A stretch of 64,000 nt of DNA. It comes from Callaeas wilsoni. Lineage: Eukaryota; Chordata; Aves; Passeriformes; Callaeidae. The stretch is from NCBI GenBank assembly GCA_013398955.1, contig VWPU01017866.1:1-64000 (forward strand). The letters run 5' to 3'. Of the stretch, positions 46,561-61,007 are shown piece after piece. Position 1 is the first letter of the stretch. The number at the start of each line of letters is the position of its first letter. Made by a program: the position numbers and the translations under genes. The notes under the pieces are model-generated. The model was not told the origin of the DNA. It ran no database searches and worked only from the letters and a program-made list of their open reading frames with translations.

Positions 46561-49216
46561 TTGTTCTGAGTAGCTCCGGACCCCCACCGGAGCACAGCGA
46601 TGGGTGGCTTCCACTAAAATGTCCCCCAACCAAGCTGATTTACAGCTGCCAGGAGTCTCCAGGATGTCAGCTCTTCCTGATTAATTTTTTTATCCTTATT
46701 TTCCCTCGTTTTATATTTGAATATTGCTTATTGCAATATTCTTCAGAACTATTCTCTGGAAAGCCATCCTGGCTAATTTTTGGCTTGTAAATTGCTCATG
46801 AGCAGTTTGTGGCTTGTGTTTAAAAAAAAAGAAATCAAGAAACTCTGGCTCATTTTGGCTTGATGAAGAGATTTTGTGGCCTGCATCAATTCTAGTCCCT
46901 GACAGCAATGACAGAGCTCTTATTATCACAAACATACAGTTGCAATTTTAAAATTTGCTTCCTGTGACTCTTCGTTAAAATTTAATCAACAGTTTCTGTT
47001 TCCACAAACATTTCTCTGGCACAAAGATCACTTTATAGAATATTCATAGGCAACAAATGAGAAGGAAGGTAAAGCAAATTTGACTTTGTGATGAGAGGCA
47101 ACACTTGCTGGCTGTCCAGCTACTTCACTGAAGGACTTAGGGAAGAGCAGCATGGGAAGGTGTAATTTTCTAGGAGCTATTGCAGAACACAAGAAACTAA
47201 AAACAAAGACCAACGATGAAGCAGCAAAATGTGGGCAAAGAGGAGACAACAGGCAACGTGGTGATGGCCTAAGCAGGGAAACTATTCCAAGTTCAAACTG
47301 GACATGGGTTTATTGGACCTTCTTCGTGTCTAGCTTTAAGTCACAAAATAGGAAATTTCACCCAACTGGGCAGAAGATCCTGCACATCACAAACAACTTA
47401 AGGTGAAAACCAGAGTTCTGAACAAAAGATGGTTGTTGAGCAAAAAAGCTATTAATAGTGCTGGGTTTTATCCCAGAAATGTTGCGTAAAGTGGGACAAT
47501 TCACATCCCTTCTCTGTGCTTCCATTTCCTCTCTCAAAGATCCCACTTAATATATTTGGGGCAGGGACTGGCTCTTGTTATGACTCTGTGCTGTGAATAG
47601 CACAAGGGGAACAATGCTGCAGTCGGGACCTCTGGATGCCACCACAAATGCCAATTTTAAGCAGCAGTGACAACAAGCAGAAGGAGTTTGGGATCCAGGG
47701 AAGACCTGGGAAAAGACAGGGCACGATGCAGGTTTCATCCTGTGTTGTAAGCATGGATGGTTCTCATCTCCATGCAGGAGTGACAAGGAAAAACAAGGAG
47801 GCAGTGGAGCTGGACAGGTAAGAAGAGTCTCCACTCAGACCCTTTGCTAAAGCAAAATTCCTCCAGAGCTGCTCCTTCACTTCTGCACTCCCACTGCCCC
47901 TCGTCACCATCTCCCCAAGCCACCCTTGAGCAGCTCCGTGCAGAGGAATGCAACCACCTAGAACCCAAAAAGGGACGTACAGGGGCCTGAGGAACACTAT
48001 GAAAACCTGATGGAAAGAGTGGGGTCTCCTCTTCTGGGGAGCATTTTTGTAGGAAATGCTCGGTCTAAATACCCCATGCGTGTGACTTTGTTTGTGATGA
48101 ATCTGTAGAAGGTACAGTGGTGCTGAGGAGCTGCCCTGGAAAAGCCTGGATGGACCTTTGGGTCTGCAGAACTAACCTGGAAAGGTCCAAAGACAGGGCT
48201 CGGGGGGACAACAAATGCCAAGATTACAAGAATAAGCTTGGAAGAACTGCTCAGAAATTGAGCAGATCACATCCCTGCCCCGAGGGAGGATCTGCAACAT
48301 CCATCCAAATCACCAGGATCCAGACACACAACCAACCTGTGCTGCACATCCACACTGCATCCCACAGGGTGCCCCAGGACCTGGATGGCTTCTAGGATAT
48401 AGCTGATCCCGACCTCACAGTCTCACCAGCGGGCAACCGTTCATTCCCTCTGGAAACAGGCCCAGGGTCCCTGGCAGAAAGGCTGTCAATACACGGCCCT
48501 GCTTAGCAGGTGATGGGGAACCCAGTCACACTGGCAGCTACTGAGACCTCTGAGGCTCTTCTGGTCCCCAGGTGCAAAAGAGATGTTCCATCATTCCAAA
48601 GACGTAGCCCATCTTTCCTTTTGTCCTGTCCTTTACACTTCCCCTTCTTTCTGTTCCCTTCTCCTTGCCCATGCCAGCTGCCAGTAACCACAGGTAACCA
48701 AAATCACTCGTCTCTGTCCTTCCTGTCGCAATCTTGACTGTGAGGTTGACGATTATTTTTTTCCTTTGCAAAATCCATTATCTTGAAAACCTTGAATATC
48801 ACTCTTCAGCCCCAATCTCATCCTCCTTTCATTTCTGGAGATGCTGACTACCTCCCACATCTCACTGAAGAGCTCCCAGCAGCCCAATCCCCATGATATC
48901 CAGAGGGCCTGAATCACCCTCTCAGGCCGACACCTGAATTCTGGTGCTGCTTTTCCGATTTTCTGCCAATTTGGGATGGAGCTTCAGGAGCCACTGCCAC
49001 ACACAGCTCAGAGACGCTTCAGTGCTGCTTTGAGGCCGTGGGGTCACACTTTCCCCCTGGCTGCAGGATGTAGAAGCTGAGCTTCCACTCACACCCCATG
49101 AAAGGCTTGTCTCCCTCCTGCCCTGCCTGTCCCTGCAGTGGCAGCCCCTCTACCTAATGGTGGAGCCTGAAACACCACAAGAAGAAAGCCTTTCTGCTCA
49201 CCTAGATAATGCTGTT

Positions 49217-49320
49217 TGTAGTTGCAGGACCCCTGCACACGTACAGAGGAGGAATTCATCCCAAATTTTGTAGTTACAGGAGCCCTGCAGAGGCAGAGGA
49301 AGGATCCATCCCAGATCTGC
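49217..49320. repeat. Diverged 52-bp tandem duplication
   Basis: Copy 1 (49217-49268) and copy 2 (49269-49320) share TGTAGTT, CAGGA, CCCTGCA, CAGAGGA and ATCCCA in order, with many substitutions. This is an old duplication. Confidence 0.75.
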
Positions 49321-50099
49321 TTTCCTAATGGTGCTTTTCAGCAAGGGCCCATACCAGCAATTACCCAGCTCTCACCCTAAGCCAGGGGATCATGAAGATG
49401 GAACATCACAGTCAAGCACAGCCTACCCTATTATGCTTCTCACCTCATTTTTCAACTCGTGCCCCTCCCTTTGTAATTTGGTGGTAAATAAATGCCTGGA
49501 CAAAATATCAGCTAATTAACTGGGAGCGTCTTTGTGAGCACGATCAAAAGCTGAATGGACACCTCAGACGGGATCACACGGCAGCCCTGCCCCGTGAAGG
49601 ATATTCTGAAAAAGCATTCCCAGGTAACTGACAGTGAGCAGATCCCACTTCACAAGAGCCCTCAGGGACCCCCCGGAATTGCTGCAGGATCCCAAGGAGA
49701 CCTTTCAGAGGTTAACTCTGTGCAGTCACCACGGAGGGCAGCGACTGGCAGGGCTTTAGCTCTCCTTCGCTCCCCTGACAATTCGACACACTGCTGTTTA
49801 TCCTAATCCATTGTTCATGGTCCTCCCCACCCAGTTCTCAGCCCATGTGATGCTCTCCTGTCCTCACCAACTGGAACTAATTTGGGGTGCTAGGGCTCTA
49901 TCAAGGCATTTCACTGAAATCTAAATGTTGGCAAAGAATTACCTGCTGTCGTAAGATATTTTGGGATTTTATCAGACACTCGGAGTAAACACGCAAGTCA
50001 TCACATTTTTTCTGGGGCAGCTGGCTTGTAATTCCCAGCTCCCTCAGTGATCCTCTGAATAACCACACAACTTTGAGAGGGAGATCCTGGTCAGCGAGG

Positions 50100-50265
50100 A
50101 TTGTTTATCAACATAAACTTTATTCCCCCAGAATTCCGCTCTACTGGCGTGTTATGTAAAGCTGATGCTGCTAAAACACTCAGCTGAACTTAGGTCAAGA
50201 GAAGATGGCTTTTGAAAGCCTTCCAATGGTTCATTTGCAATAAATGGCTGAGGAATAAATAATTT
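50100..50265. promoter_or_regulatory. Unique AT-rich stretch, possible conserved element
   Basis: This non-repetitive segment (for example GATTGTTTATCAACATAAAC and TTCATTTGCAATAAATGG) contains forkhead-like (TGTTTA) and octamer-like (ATTTGCAT-type) words. Composition and word content are the only support. Confidence 0.15.
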
Positions 50266-53200
50266 CAGCCCTGATGAGTCCTCAAACAGCCAACTCTGTT
50301 AGCAGGGCCACTCCAGCAGTGAGGAACGGGGGAAGGCTTCAGTGACACGTGGGGAATCGTGACAGGCACAGAAAGCAGCCAGGGAGGACCACCAGTCTGA
50401 GGGAGGCTGGGATGTTGGGTCTGACCATGCTCCTTGCTAGACAAGGACCCCACTTCACGGCAGCAAGTATCACTTACTGCTTCTGGAGACTTCCCAGTGG
50501 GAAAGTCTTCTGCATTCTCTCATGGACAGGGCTGGTTTCCTGCCCTGATGCCCAGAGGCACACAACCCCCGCGTGCATGTTGCCTGAGTTTACCTAGCTG
50601 ACAGCATGCCTGTGCCCCATGTAAATGCCTGCCTTTCTGCCAGCCCTGCTATGCTCTTGCCTTGAGTGACTGCAGTGACAACAACCTCCAGGGGATGCGA
50701 ATGAAACTGGCCGGGAGCAGCCAGGAATGTCTGGGCTCCCACCTTTGGCCTCAGAGACATAGGGAATGCTACATTTACATGACTTTTTGTACTGCCATGG
50801 TGTCCCTTCTCCTTTCAGAGACCTCAGGTTTCAATCCTGTGGGGTGCAAGATGTTTCAGGGTCCCTTCCTGCTCTCCCAAAGGCAAAGGACTTTAATTCA
50901 AATTAAACTCCCAGGAGTTGGGATAGGGACCACCCCACGTGTGAGACTCCTGCTCAGCAGGCACAGTCTCCCCACAGATCACCTTCAGCTCCCCACAGCA
51001 CCATTTCCCAGCATCTCAGGTTTGGCATGGTGGGACCAGTGCTGGAGGGGGGGATTTGAGAAGAAAGCTCCAGGAAGCTTCATGCTCTGGCATGGGAGGG
51101 ACACAGATGGCAGCTGGGTGACCAGTCCAACAGCTCAGTGAGGACTAAAGCAAAACTCCCTCCTGGAGGCAGCTCCTGCTGCCCCAGCACTCGGCCAGCT
51201 CTGAAGCGCTGCTGACTCAGGGCAGCTCCTCAGGCTGAGTCCCAGGCTGCTCTGACAGGTTTGGACTCGAGCAGCTAATGCAAGCCCAGTGCTGAGGAAG
51301 GGGGTCTGTCGGCTCAGGCTGGTCTGCGCAGCCTCTGTTCAGCGTGGCTTCTCCAGAGGGTACCAGAAACCCTAAGGCAGGCTCTGCTCTGAAGTGCTGC
51401 CCCTTTTCTGGGGACACAAAGAGCAGCCTCCACCACCAAGCCCTCGCCTCCTACGCAGTGCTAACCCAAGGCCAGCTCAGAACAGAGCAGCCACGACAGC
51501 CCCTGGCTGCCCAGGTCGAGCACAGCTGTTCCACCAAGACCAGACAGTTAAAATACCAGTGTTTTCCTGCAGAATAAGAGGGTTTAAAGCAGGACTCTGG
51601 TGCAGAACAGTTCTTTCCCTTTAAATTCACACCCTGGGCCAAGCATGTTTTGCAAGAGCCTCCCTGTGCAGACAAGCCCCGAGGCTCCAGTGCAGAAAAG
51701 CGCTGCTGCTGGGGGAAGCACCCAAACCATTCTGAGGCAGGGCCCCAGCACTGCAGCGAGGAGGCTGCTGTGCCTGCATGTGCAAAAGAGACAGGACAGC
51801 CCAGAGATATGGGCTCTCCATCACCAGAGAACACACTCCGTGTCTCTTCTGACCTGCGAAATACACCAGGAAGACAAGAAGGGGAGAGGAGGGGACAGAC
51901 AGACACCACGCACGCAGCTCTGCTCACTTGGAAATCGTGAACTGGGCCTCTTCTCCTTCTCAAAAATGCTAATATTGAGCTAAACAGAAGGAGATTTCCA
52001 CCTAGAGATGTGTTTGGGGCTTGCCATCATCTCTGATATTGTGAATGTTTCGGGCCCAGATAGGACACGCTGTCTGGCTCTGTCCTGCGGTGACAAAGGG
52101 TGAGAGAAATCGGAGAGTCTCGGAAAATAAAGCAAGTACAACACCTGGGGCTTTACGGGAAATACCAGATTATCGCAGTTCTGGCAATAAAACCAAAACT
52201 GCTGGCAGTGCTTCAGATTAAAACTGCTTCTTTCTTCCCTTCTAAGCCCCCAAAATGAACAAGACACCTACCGAACCCCACAAGAAAACCAGGGCTGTGA
52301 CTCACAGAATCTCCCTCAAACAGCGACTCAAAACATTACCAACACAAAATGTTACAACACATGAAATGAGTGATGGCCCTGCCAACACAAGGCTCCTTCT
52401 TAAAATTGCATGGCCTACCCACATTTTCTAAATATAGGCTAGACAAGGAAACCTCTCCAGAAGTCCTAATAATCCAAAAAACCAAACAAATACATGCTAC
52501 GTGGACAGAGGGGGTTTTGAAAGTTGTTATGAACATATTTCCATTGCACTACAAATTTTGCCACTCCTGCTTTCTCTTCTGCCCAGCAGCAGCAGGTAGG
52601 ATGGATAAGCTTGAACACAAAAAGGGGTAATTCCCTGAATTTCAGCTTAGGAAAGTCCCAAGCAACAAGAGCAGCATCACAACTTCTTGTCTGCAGATTC
52701 AGGAGGGCAGACTTACACCTGGGAGCGTGCCAGGAGAAAAGCTAGAAGGATTATTGAAAAAAAATTAAAGCTTAGGAGGGCTTTGGAAGCCAAGGTCACT
52801 TGGCACGGGCAGGGTCTGCAGCCATCACCAGCAGGGCAGATCAGCACCGCTGGGCCCTCCTCAACAAATGAGCTGGGAGAGGAGCACTGAAGAGCCAGAA
52901 GCTTGCACTGCAACCGTCAGCGAAGGGCTCTGTGCTGGGGCTACCCAGCCCGAAGTTGTACCGTGCCTTTCCTGCTGCTTTGCCAGTGCTGGTACCCAAA
53001 AACCCCCTCCGGACGTGTTCCTGTAGCAGCGCCCCTTCCCCTGTCCCTCACGAGCCGGGATTGTCCGCACAGGACAACCTTTTTCACCTGATAGCTTTTC
53101 TTTGGTTATCGGCAAACCTTTCCACCCTCGTGCCTGAAAGTGCTCGCCCGTGAATCAGGAGAGCCGAGTCAGACCCTCAGCCTCGGTGGTCAGGAGCTGG

Positions 53201-53354
53201 CTGCTGCAGGGCTGGGGGTGGGTGGGCACTGCCCTTCACCCCGAGCCTCCCACAAGAAACCCCAGCGCTCCTTTAACCATCATCTGCAACCATTCCTCCA
53301 GATTTTTACCATCTTCTCCCCCAGCTGCCACCATATTTGCCGAGATAGTCGATA

Positions 53355-53632
53355 GGACAAGGGAAAATGGATTTAAACTGAAAGAAAGTAGGTTTAGAGT
53401 GGATGTTAGGAAGAAAATTATCCCTTGTGAGGGTGAGGAGGACCTGGCACAGGTTGCCCAGAGGAGCTGTGGCTGGTCCATCCCTGGAAGTGTCCAAGGC
53501 CAGGCTGGATGGGGCTTTGAGCAACCTGGGATAGTGGAAGGTGTCCCTGTCCATAGCAGGGGCCAGAATGAGATGAGTTTTAAGGTCCCTTCCAACCCAA
53601 ATCAGTCTGGGATTCTAGGATTCTACGATTGA
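53355..53632 (+). mobile_element. CR1 LINE 3' fragment
   Basis: This fairly long fragment reads GGATTTAAACTGAAAGA, GGTTTAGAGTGGATGTTAGG, AGGAGCTGTGGCTGGTCCAT, CTGGAAGTGTCCAAGGCCAG, then AAGGTCCCTTCCAACCCAAA and the terminal TTCTAGGATTCTACGATT octamer-type repeat. The 3' end is intact and the 5' end truncated. Confidence 0.96.
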
Positions 53633-56600
53633 AGGTGACCCTCCTGAAATCTATCCACGCTTCTTCATGGATCTTAAACGTTGACAGCAAGGACTTTCCC
53701 TTGATCCACGTGTCTGCTTCAGACAGAGAAGTTTCCTTATTCCTAAATGGTCTCACTGGCCCTGCTGGGCAGAAAGGAGGGTGTCAGGACTCATCAGGGT
53801 GGGCAGTGGGAAGGACATGCCGGAATAGGCAATTCATGCTGCCTCCCATCTGAGATGACCTTTTTAGGATAAAAAGGTTCAGATTCTGGGCAAAGAGTAT
53901 TCATACCTGGAAGGACTGGGAGAGATAACCCAGGACTAAATTGGAAATGTTCTTTCAAGCAGAGAAGCAGCATGGTCATTATCATACACACACTGCTTTT
54001 GGTACCGAGTCATCATTTCATGAAAGATTCAGAGTAATTTTAGGTTCGGGCTGACTCGTTTTTGCTTGGTCATATAACTGGCATCTCTGCAATGTCAGGA
54101 TCTCTCCTGAGATGCAAGTTTTAGCTGTGTTTGTTACCCCACAGCTATCCAGAGAGTTTATTTTAGCATTCATTAAACGTGCCTCTCACGCAGCCTCTCA
54201 GCACAAATACAGAAACCTAATCTCATTTATTGACAAATGTGAAGCAAAATACACTTCCATGCCAAGGAGAAGTTCATTGCATTCTTTGTCCTTGCCCTTC
54301 AGGCAAAAGCCTGAATGAGCAGATGAAACATGCACGGTCTCCGCAAGGGAAACGAGCTGTGCCCGGGGCAGCCGTGATCAGGGAGACTCCTGGCCTTTGA
54401 AAGACATCCTGCCCTGCCCCAGCACCTCCACCCCTGGATCCTGTGAGCAAGGGACCTGTTAGCAAGGCTTTCTGGATCAGAATCGCTTTAACACTCAGCC
54501 CTTTTCAGGCATCAGATTCATGGCACAAGACCCGCAGCTTGTTCTGCTCGCGGCAGAAGCCACAGAGCCCAGCGCTGGGATCTGGTGTGACGTGGAGCCG
54601 ATGCTGCTGTGCCCATCTGTGATGGCATCAGGGAGCAGGCACAGAGCAGGGCAGGCCGAGGCAGCCCTGCCTTGCACTGCCAGCTGTCCACCCAAAAGGG
54701 AGCAATGTACCCGCAGCTGTAGGCACTGGGGTGTCCCCCAAGCCTCTTCCCCCACCAGCATCGCTCTTGCCTCCAGGCTCTGCCATGGAAGTCAGACAGG
54801 TGGGGTTTTGCTTTGCAGTGCAGCTGATGTTTCCCTCCTGCAGAGAGCAGCAGGTTTGCACGGGCACAGCTCAAGCTGGTTACCCTGCGTGCACAAGGAC
54901 CGTGCTGAAAGATCCTCCCTCCCTCCCTTCCCCCACCCGGCCCAAACTCCACATTTCTCTCTGCCAGCCCTGCCCCACTCCCCTGAGCTGGGAAATGGGC
55001 ACGGGAGACAGGCCCCTCACCAGCCATGCAGTGCAGGCAGGGGGGACATGGCCAGGTTCGGGGGAGCACGTTTGCCTCAGCTCCCTGGCCCATTGTCTCC
55101 CGGGAGCATGGATACCCAGCTCCCTGCTGGCACCTGAGCTCCTTGGCTGATCCACCTTCTCACGTCAGGAATGTGGCCAGCACCAGGTGCTCTGAGAAGA
55201 CTCCACAAACCCACGCCTGCACTGCTCCTGGAGCAAGACCAGACTGCCCCCAGAACAAGGAGATTTCTCTCCAGGAGCACTTGGGTCAAGCCAAGGGGTG
55301 GGAAAGAGCCGGGACACAAAGAGCTCTTCTGGTGTGCTTTGAACCAGAGATGGAGATACTGAGCATGGGAGTCTTGCCAATGCTTGGACTGGAGGAAGAG
55401 ATGTACAAGACACATAGAAGGAGCCTCAGGGTCAATACAGGTTCTGTCAGGGTAGTGTGCTAGCCAAAATTGCATCTCCACAGCCCCAGAGGGCTGGAGT
55501 GCATCAGGATCCAGGGAATTGTTGCAAAGCACTATGGACTTCAAAGTGGAATGAAAGCTCATGTGAGCACTAACATATGTACATATGCACACACACACAG
55601 TTTTGGAAGGGAATAAAGTCCCAGCCTTCAAATCAAAAACTGTTGAAAGCCAGAGGGTTGGATGCTCAGGTGGTACATATCACACATCCACCAACAAAGC
55701 CAGAGGAGATAGGTCAGAGAAACATCTGCTGAGAACCTGCTGGATGGATTTCAACCTGATTTTACTCTCAAATTAAGCAAATGTACAAATTCTGACACCA
55801 AAAAGAAGTTTCTCTGAAGGGCTTCCAAACATTGGTCAATGATGTAGGAAATCTGGTTCAAATTTTTGAGGTGTCTTTTTTTAAAAAAAAGAAAACAACT
55901 AAACACTAAAGCACCTGACTTTAGTGTAGTCTTAAGGTAAATTAAATTTTCACTGCTTGCCCAAAGAAGACGTTTTCTGTCTATCTCACACATTTGTGGC
56001 TGTCTTTCTTTTTATGATCTGCCAGCCACGAAATATCAGACTTGGAGAGTAAATGTGGTTCCCTTCCCCACCTCATCCTCACCACGGATGAAAATTTAGC
56101 AAGAAAAACTGGGCCCTGACTTCTATTTGTAGTCAAAAATTTAAGAGGATAGTAGGGATGAAGCACATTGCAGAAGAGCTCCAGGACCACCAGACTCCTC
56201 AGAAGTTTGATCACACCATTGCTGCATGGAGACAGCCTTGTGTGGCTTATTGATCTCCTTTGTAAAGCACCTCTCCCTTGTATTGAGGAGCTCTTGCCTT
56301 CCAGACATGCCTGAACTAAAATCCATTACAAGAACGCCCTTTTCGGGTTGTTTCCTCCTGGATTTGTGTCCAAACCGGCACAGAACTGATGACTGAGTCT
56401 GCCAAGCCTAATTGCCAGAGTTATTAATTACCTAAAATGTTTAATTTTTACCATTATCTCTTGTATTGGTTGTTACAATTCAAAACATCTCAAAAATGCA
56501 ACAACGGAGCGCTGCCCTTGTTGGAGAGGAGACCATCCCAGGTCACATTGGTTCAAACACTGTTTGTTGGCTGGGCACAGCACCAGAGCCAGCACCAGGA

Positions 56601-59600
56601 CTCAGCCTGGAGGCCACGCACGTCTCTCCCTGCTCTGGACAGTCCATGGGATGTGGAGGGAACCGGCAGTTTTGCCCCAGTCGGTCCCCCGCGAGTCCAG
56701 TGAGAGCTTCCCCTTTGGGCAGAGTCCCCTTCCCCAGTCCTGTGATTTTGTTGTCCTGCCCCAGACAGGAGGTCAGCACAGCAGGTGATGCATGTCCGAG
56801 CTCCAGCCCCGCTGGAGAGGCCTTCGCCCTCCCAAAGTGCCTTCCCTGCCAGCACGTCCCTGACCAGCCCCAGGACAGCACAGGCCGACAGGAGCCAGGA
56901 CAAGGAGCTTGACACAGCACTGAGGGAGTCTGGCTGAGCCAGGAGTGCTGGGAGGCTCCTACCCGGCTTTCCACGGCCTCCAGCCTCATCCTCAGTGACA
57001 CAGGTGCAGCTTTCCCAAAGGAAAGCTCCAGGTTATCTCACAGCCTCTGCTCTGAACACTGTTTCTAGCACAGACATCCAGCCTTTACTGGGAATTCACA
57101 GTCTTTTGACTTCTCAGCCAAAGGAAACAGCCTGGATTTAGGATCCTAGGCATGAGTTGCGTCTCTCATGCTCCTCTTGAACTTAACTTCTTGAAGTTCT
57201 TTTCAAGAGACACTGTGTTTTTTATGGAGCTTTGCTGCCAGAAGAAAACCAGCACACCCAAACAGGAGACATGCGTTACCCGAAGCTCCACTCACAGCAT
57301 ATTCCAAGAGCATGGGCCCACTGTAACAGAGCTCTCAGGCACTGGAAAAGGCATGGCCATACAACCCCCATGCTGGACATCCCCCCTCACGCACCTGAAA
57401 GCACTCACTGGAATCTGAGGGGAAATGAGAAGGGGTCAGAGAACAGGAGGCTCATCTCCCCCCACTTCACTGCCTCAGGACAACCTGCCCTAGTCTCATC
57501 CCACCTTCTCCGAGCAGTTTTCAGCTGCAGTTCCATTGGAGCTCAGCACTGAGCCAAGCCTAGGGCTCAGGGCAGCACTCAGAGCAGGACTCTGGCAGTC
57601 CAGAGGCAGGAGGAAGGATCTCAGAGCCACGCTGCTCATGGCAGCACAGCTTTCCATCAGCCAGGTTGCAGCTGGAGCCCATCACATTAATGAGGCAGGA
57701 GAATGAGCTGAGCACATGACCTCCAAGGTCGGCAGCCAGGCTGTGCTCAGCCCCTCTCCAGATGTTCCTCCTCTTTCCAGAGACTGCCTTTCCCAGGTTA
57801 CTTATACCTCCAAAAAGGGATTGCAAATGGAATGCCCAGGGCTCTGACTCACCAGCTTTTGGAACCATAGTGGGATTACTTACTAATGTACTATTCTGCT
57901 GCATCCTGCCCCTCTGCCAGGCATTCCCAGCCTTGTAGTCTGCCTGAGTGGAGAGATGGGTTATTCCTCAACCCTGCTGGGTCCTTCTCCCATAACTCCT
58001 CTGTTTGTATTAACACCTGAGACTATGAGCCATGGACAGTGGAGGAGCAGAGCTGCATGTTCTGTTCAATCTCTCCTTCAGCAGGGCTCCAGGGAAGACC
58101 AGAAAGGAGCTGGGATTTACCTCTTGCTTTACCCCAGCATGAATCACTGGAGCTTGTGAGTCAGACCCCCTCCATTCCCAAAGCTGAGCAAGTCACTGCA
58201 CGCTCTCCGATGCGTGGTAACTGTCCCCATGGGTGCTCTGAGCCACATGGAACACCAGCCCATGGATTTAGCCAGTGGAAACACACATGTGGACAGATCC
58301 TGGAGCACAGCTGACGTCTGGTACCTCGTGTGCCTGGGTGTTTATAGAAAACAGAACTGCTACTGTAGGATATCCGCTGTGGGTTATTCTTCTAGTAAAC
58401 AAACCTTCTGGTGAATATTTCTATGAGTTCCTTAGAACTGGAGTCTTTCCTATGAACAGAAAACTGAGAACAAATCGGGAGCATGTTCGCCCTGCAGCGT
58501 GGGCACAGCTCACACAGAGGTGCCTTGGCTGGCAGTGAAGGGGCTGTTGTGGTTGTGCTACTGTCGACTGTCTGAGACCACGAGCTTCCACCACACAGCC
58601 TGCACTCAGCATCTGCAAGGGCTTCCACATCCCTCCCCAAACTCTGTGGTAACTTGGCAGCACTCTAGAGCACCCCAGGCTCACAGAGCTGGGCAACGTG
58701 CACCTGCTTCTGCTACAATCCCACTGCTGGCTCCCACCCAGGGGCACCTTCCCCTTCAGGCTTTGGGAGTTTCAATCGCAATACCCTTCTGCACAACCTT
58801 TCTACCAGTTCCTGACTCATCTGGGAACTGAGGTCAAGCCAGTTCCTACTGAAACCTGAGATACTCTCTGCGAGGACTCTTCACCTGCTCTCCGAGTAGT
58901 TTTCCAGCACTAGCAATTGCCATGGGCAGTTCAAGAGAAAGCACAGTGCCTGTGCTGCCAGCTTATTAGCACTGACAGACAACAAAAACCTGAAGCACAC
59001 GCAATGTTTTCCTCAACACCAAATAAAAATAAGAGAGAATGCCTGGAATTGCCGGGGAATTTAACCAACCAAATGCTTTACATTTCTCTGGTCTTTTCTC
59101 CCCAAATGACCTCATGAAAGTATAGATGAAGCACAGACCCTTTTCAACTTGCTCCTTGCCTATCCCACTAGCAAGGCTTCCTCCAGCCCTTTTTTCTTCA
59201 CATCCCAACCCCCTGCCACAGCTCTGGCTCTGCTCAGCTCTGCTCTGAACACTGGTGTTATCTTGGTCCGTTTGTTCCACTTCCCCAAAGTCTACCCCAA
59301 ATCTTCCAGAATGTGCCAGGGTAGCTGCTTTTACACTCGCAGTCTTGCCTCAATGTCACGACTTTGATTGCCCCATGCCAGGCACCGTCTGATAAAGTAC
59401 ATCTTGCAGCGAGGAAGTTCTCTCCCAGACCTGAACTTTGTGGGAGCACTACACATTAATTTGTGCGGCTGTTCCTACATCCCGCAGCTCACGTAGCCCT
59501 TGCAGGGTGTGCCTTCCACGTGTGCTGGGTGGGACACAGGTCGTCTATATTTCAATGCATGTCACAAACGTCTGAAAGAGGGATCCTGATGGTTTGTTTT

Positions 59601-60722
59601 CATAGGTGGACACCATCTCCCTCTGGAGGCCTTCACAGGCTCTTCCACTGGCTAAAGCTGTAGCCAAGGCACTCACTTTAGGACAGCTGCATCACTAGAA
59701 GCATGAAAATGTGAGTTTAGGTTAAAGACAGTCCTTGTCCTCAGAACAAAGCTAGCACTTCACATGAGATCAGCAATCCTCTTTTGAACATTCACAGAAG
59801 CCAAAATAATTGTGTTAAAAGCCGCAGTGGAAGACAAATCCTCTCTTCCCCTGAGTTTTAGAGACCTCAGGGGAAATCTAGCATTCCCCGTGGCACACCT
59901 CTTTCCTGAAACTACTGTTTCAGCCCTCTCTTCCTTCCAGAGGTTATTCTGCTCCTCTGGTTCACTGGCAGTGAAGAGCTTTACCTGAGGCAATTCCCCC
60001 AGAGCAGCTGGCAGGGCTGGGAGATCACCTCTGGAATTCCAGGCGGGTCTTGATCATGCCAGAGCTGTCCTGGGGCTCTACAGAGCACACCCCAAAGGGC
60101 TGTCTGAGGGTAATTTTCCATGCAGACACCTAAGAGCACAAGGGTAGATCAAGACTGTCAGAATGTCATAGGGATCAAAGTTTGGCCCTCAGCAGCCAGA
60201 GGCTGCTCAGGGATGCAGTGTGAAGGATGAAAGCTTTGCACACTGCCATCATTCCCTTCCTTTCCCCTGCACAGACAATCAAATGAGTGTTCCTGTCCTG
60301 ATATCTGTAGAGACTGCATGAGATTTTTGTAGATTCGTCTTCTGCCTCCTTCTGTTCAGCACACCCCATCTGCAGGGAAATTCTACAGCCTGGGAAAACA
60401 GAGAACACAAACCCCCCTGACAGTGCCTGGCCAGTAGCCTGGTGCGTGCCAGGGCTGGGTTTTTGCTTCAGCCTAGGCATGCTGGAGAGCAGTCAGAGGT
60501 CCAGCCTCAAGCTGAAGAAATAGTCCTCAGGAAAATCTGCTGCCTAGAGTGAAGGTCTGTGTGCCTGGGCTGCGGCATCCGCTCAGAAGTGGTTGGAGGA
60601 GGAGCTAAAGGTTCTAAAGGTCCTTTTAGGGATCCACTGCTATGGTGTCCCTTAAACCATGGCAAAGGTTACCCATGATGTGAAAAGGTGTTCTCAGGTT
60701 CCATTGGACCCAACCAGTCCAA

Positions 60723-60834
60723 CTCAAAGTGGGGTTTGATTCAGAGACACCACAGACAACCAAGTGTCTTCTTCTAATCTCAAAGTGAGGTTTGATTCAG
60801 AGACACCACAGACAACCAAGTGTCTTCTTCTAAT
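60723..60834. repeat. Near-perfect 56-bp tandem duplication
   Basis: Copy 1 (60723-60778) and copy 2 (60779-60834) differ at a single base (G versus A, ten bases in). The near identity implies a recent event or a polymorphic or assembly-generated copy. Confidence 0.95.
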
Positions 60835-61007
60835 GGACCCACAGAGCAAACAGAGGGCAACCTCTGCAGCAATACAGGGCAAAAAATCCCGTTAACAATC
60901 TAAACAATCCAGTTAACAAGGAATGCAATAAAAGGATGCTGTGCAAGCCAAATACGGAACCTTTCAGTTCTCTTGTTGAGGTATAGACAGGATGATGGGA
61001 TCAGAGA

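Noticed and set aside
46171..46629. 152-codon minus-strand frame over the CpG island as a new NRG2 first exon
   Set aside because: No signal peptide or neuregulin-like sequence and no convincing GT donor in phase 1 was seen; the island itself is reported, the exon is not.
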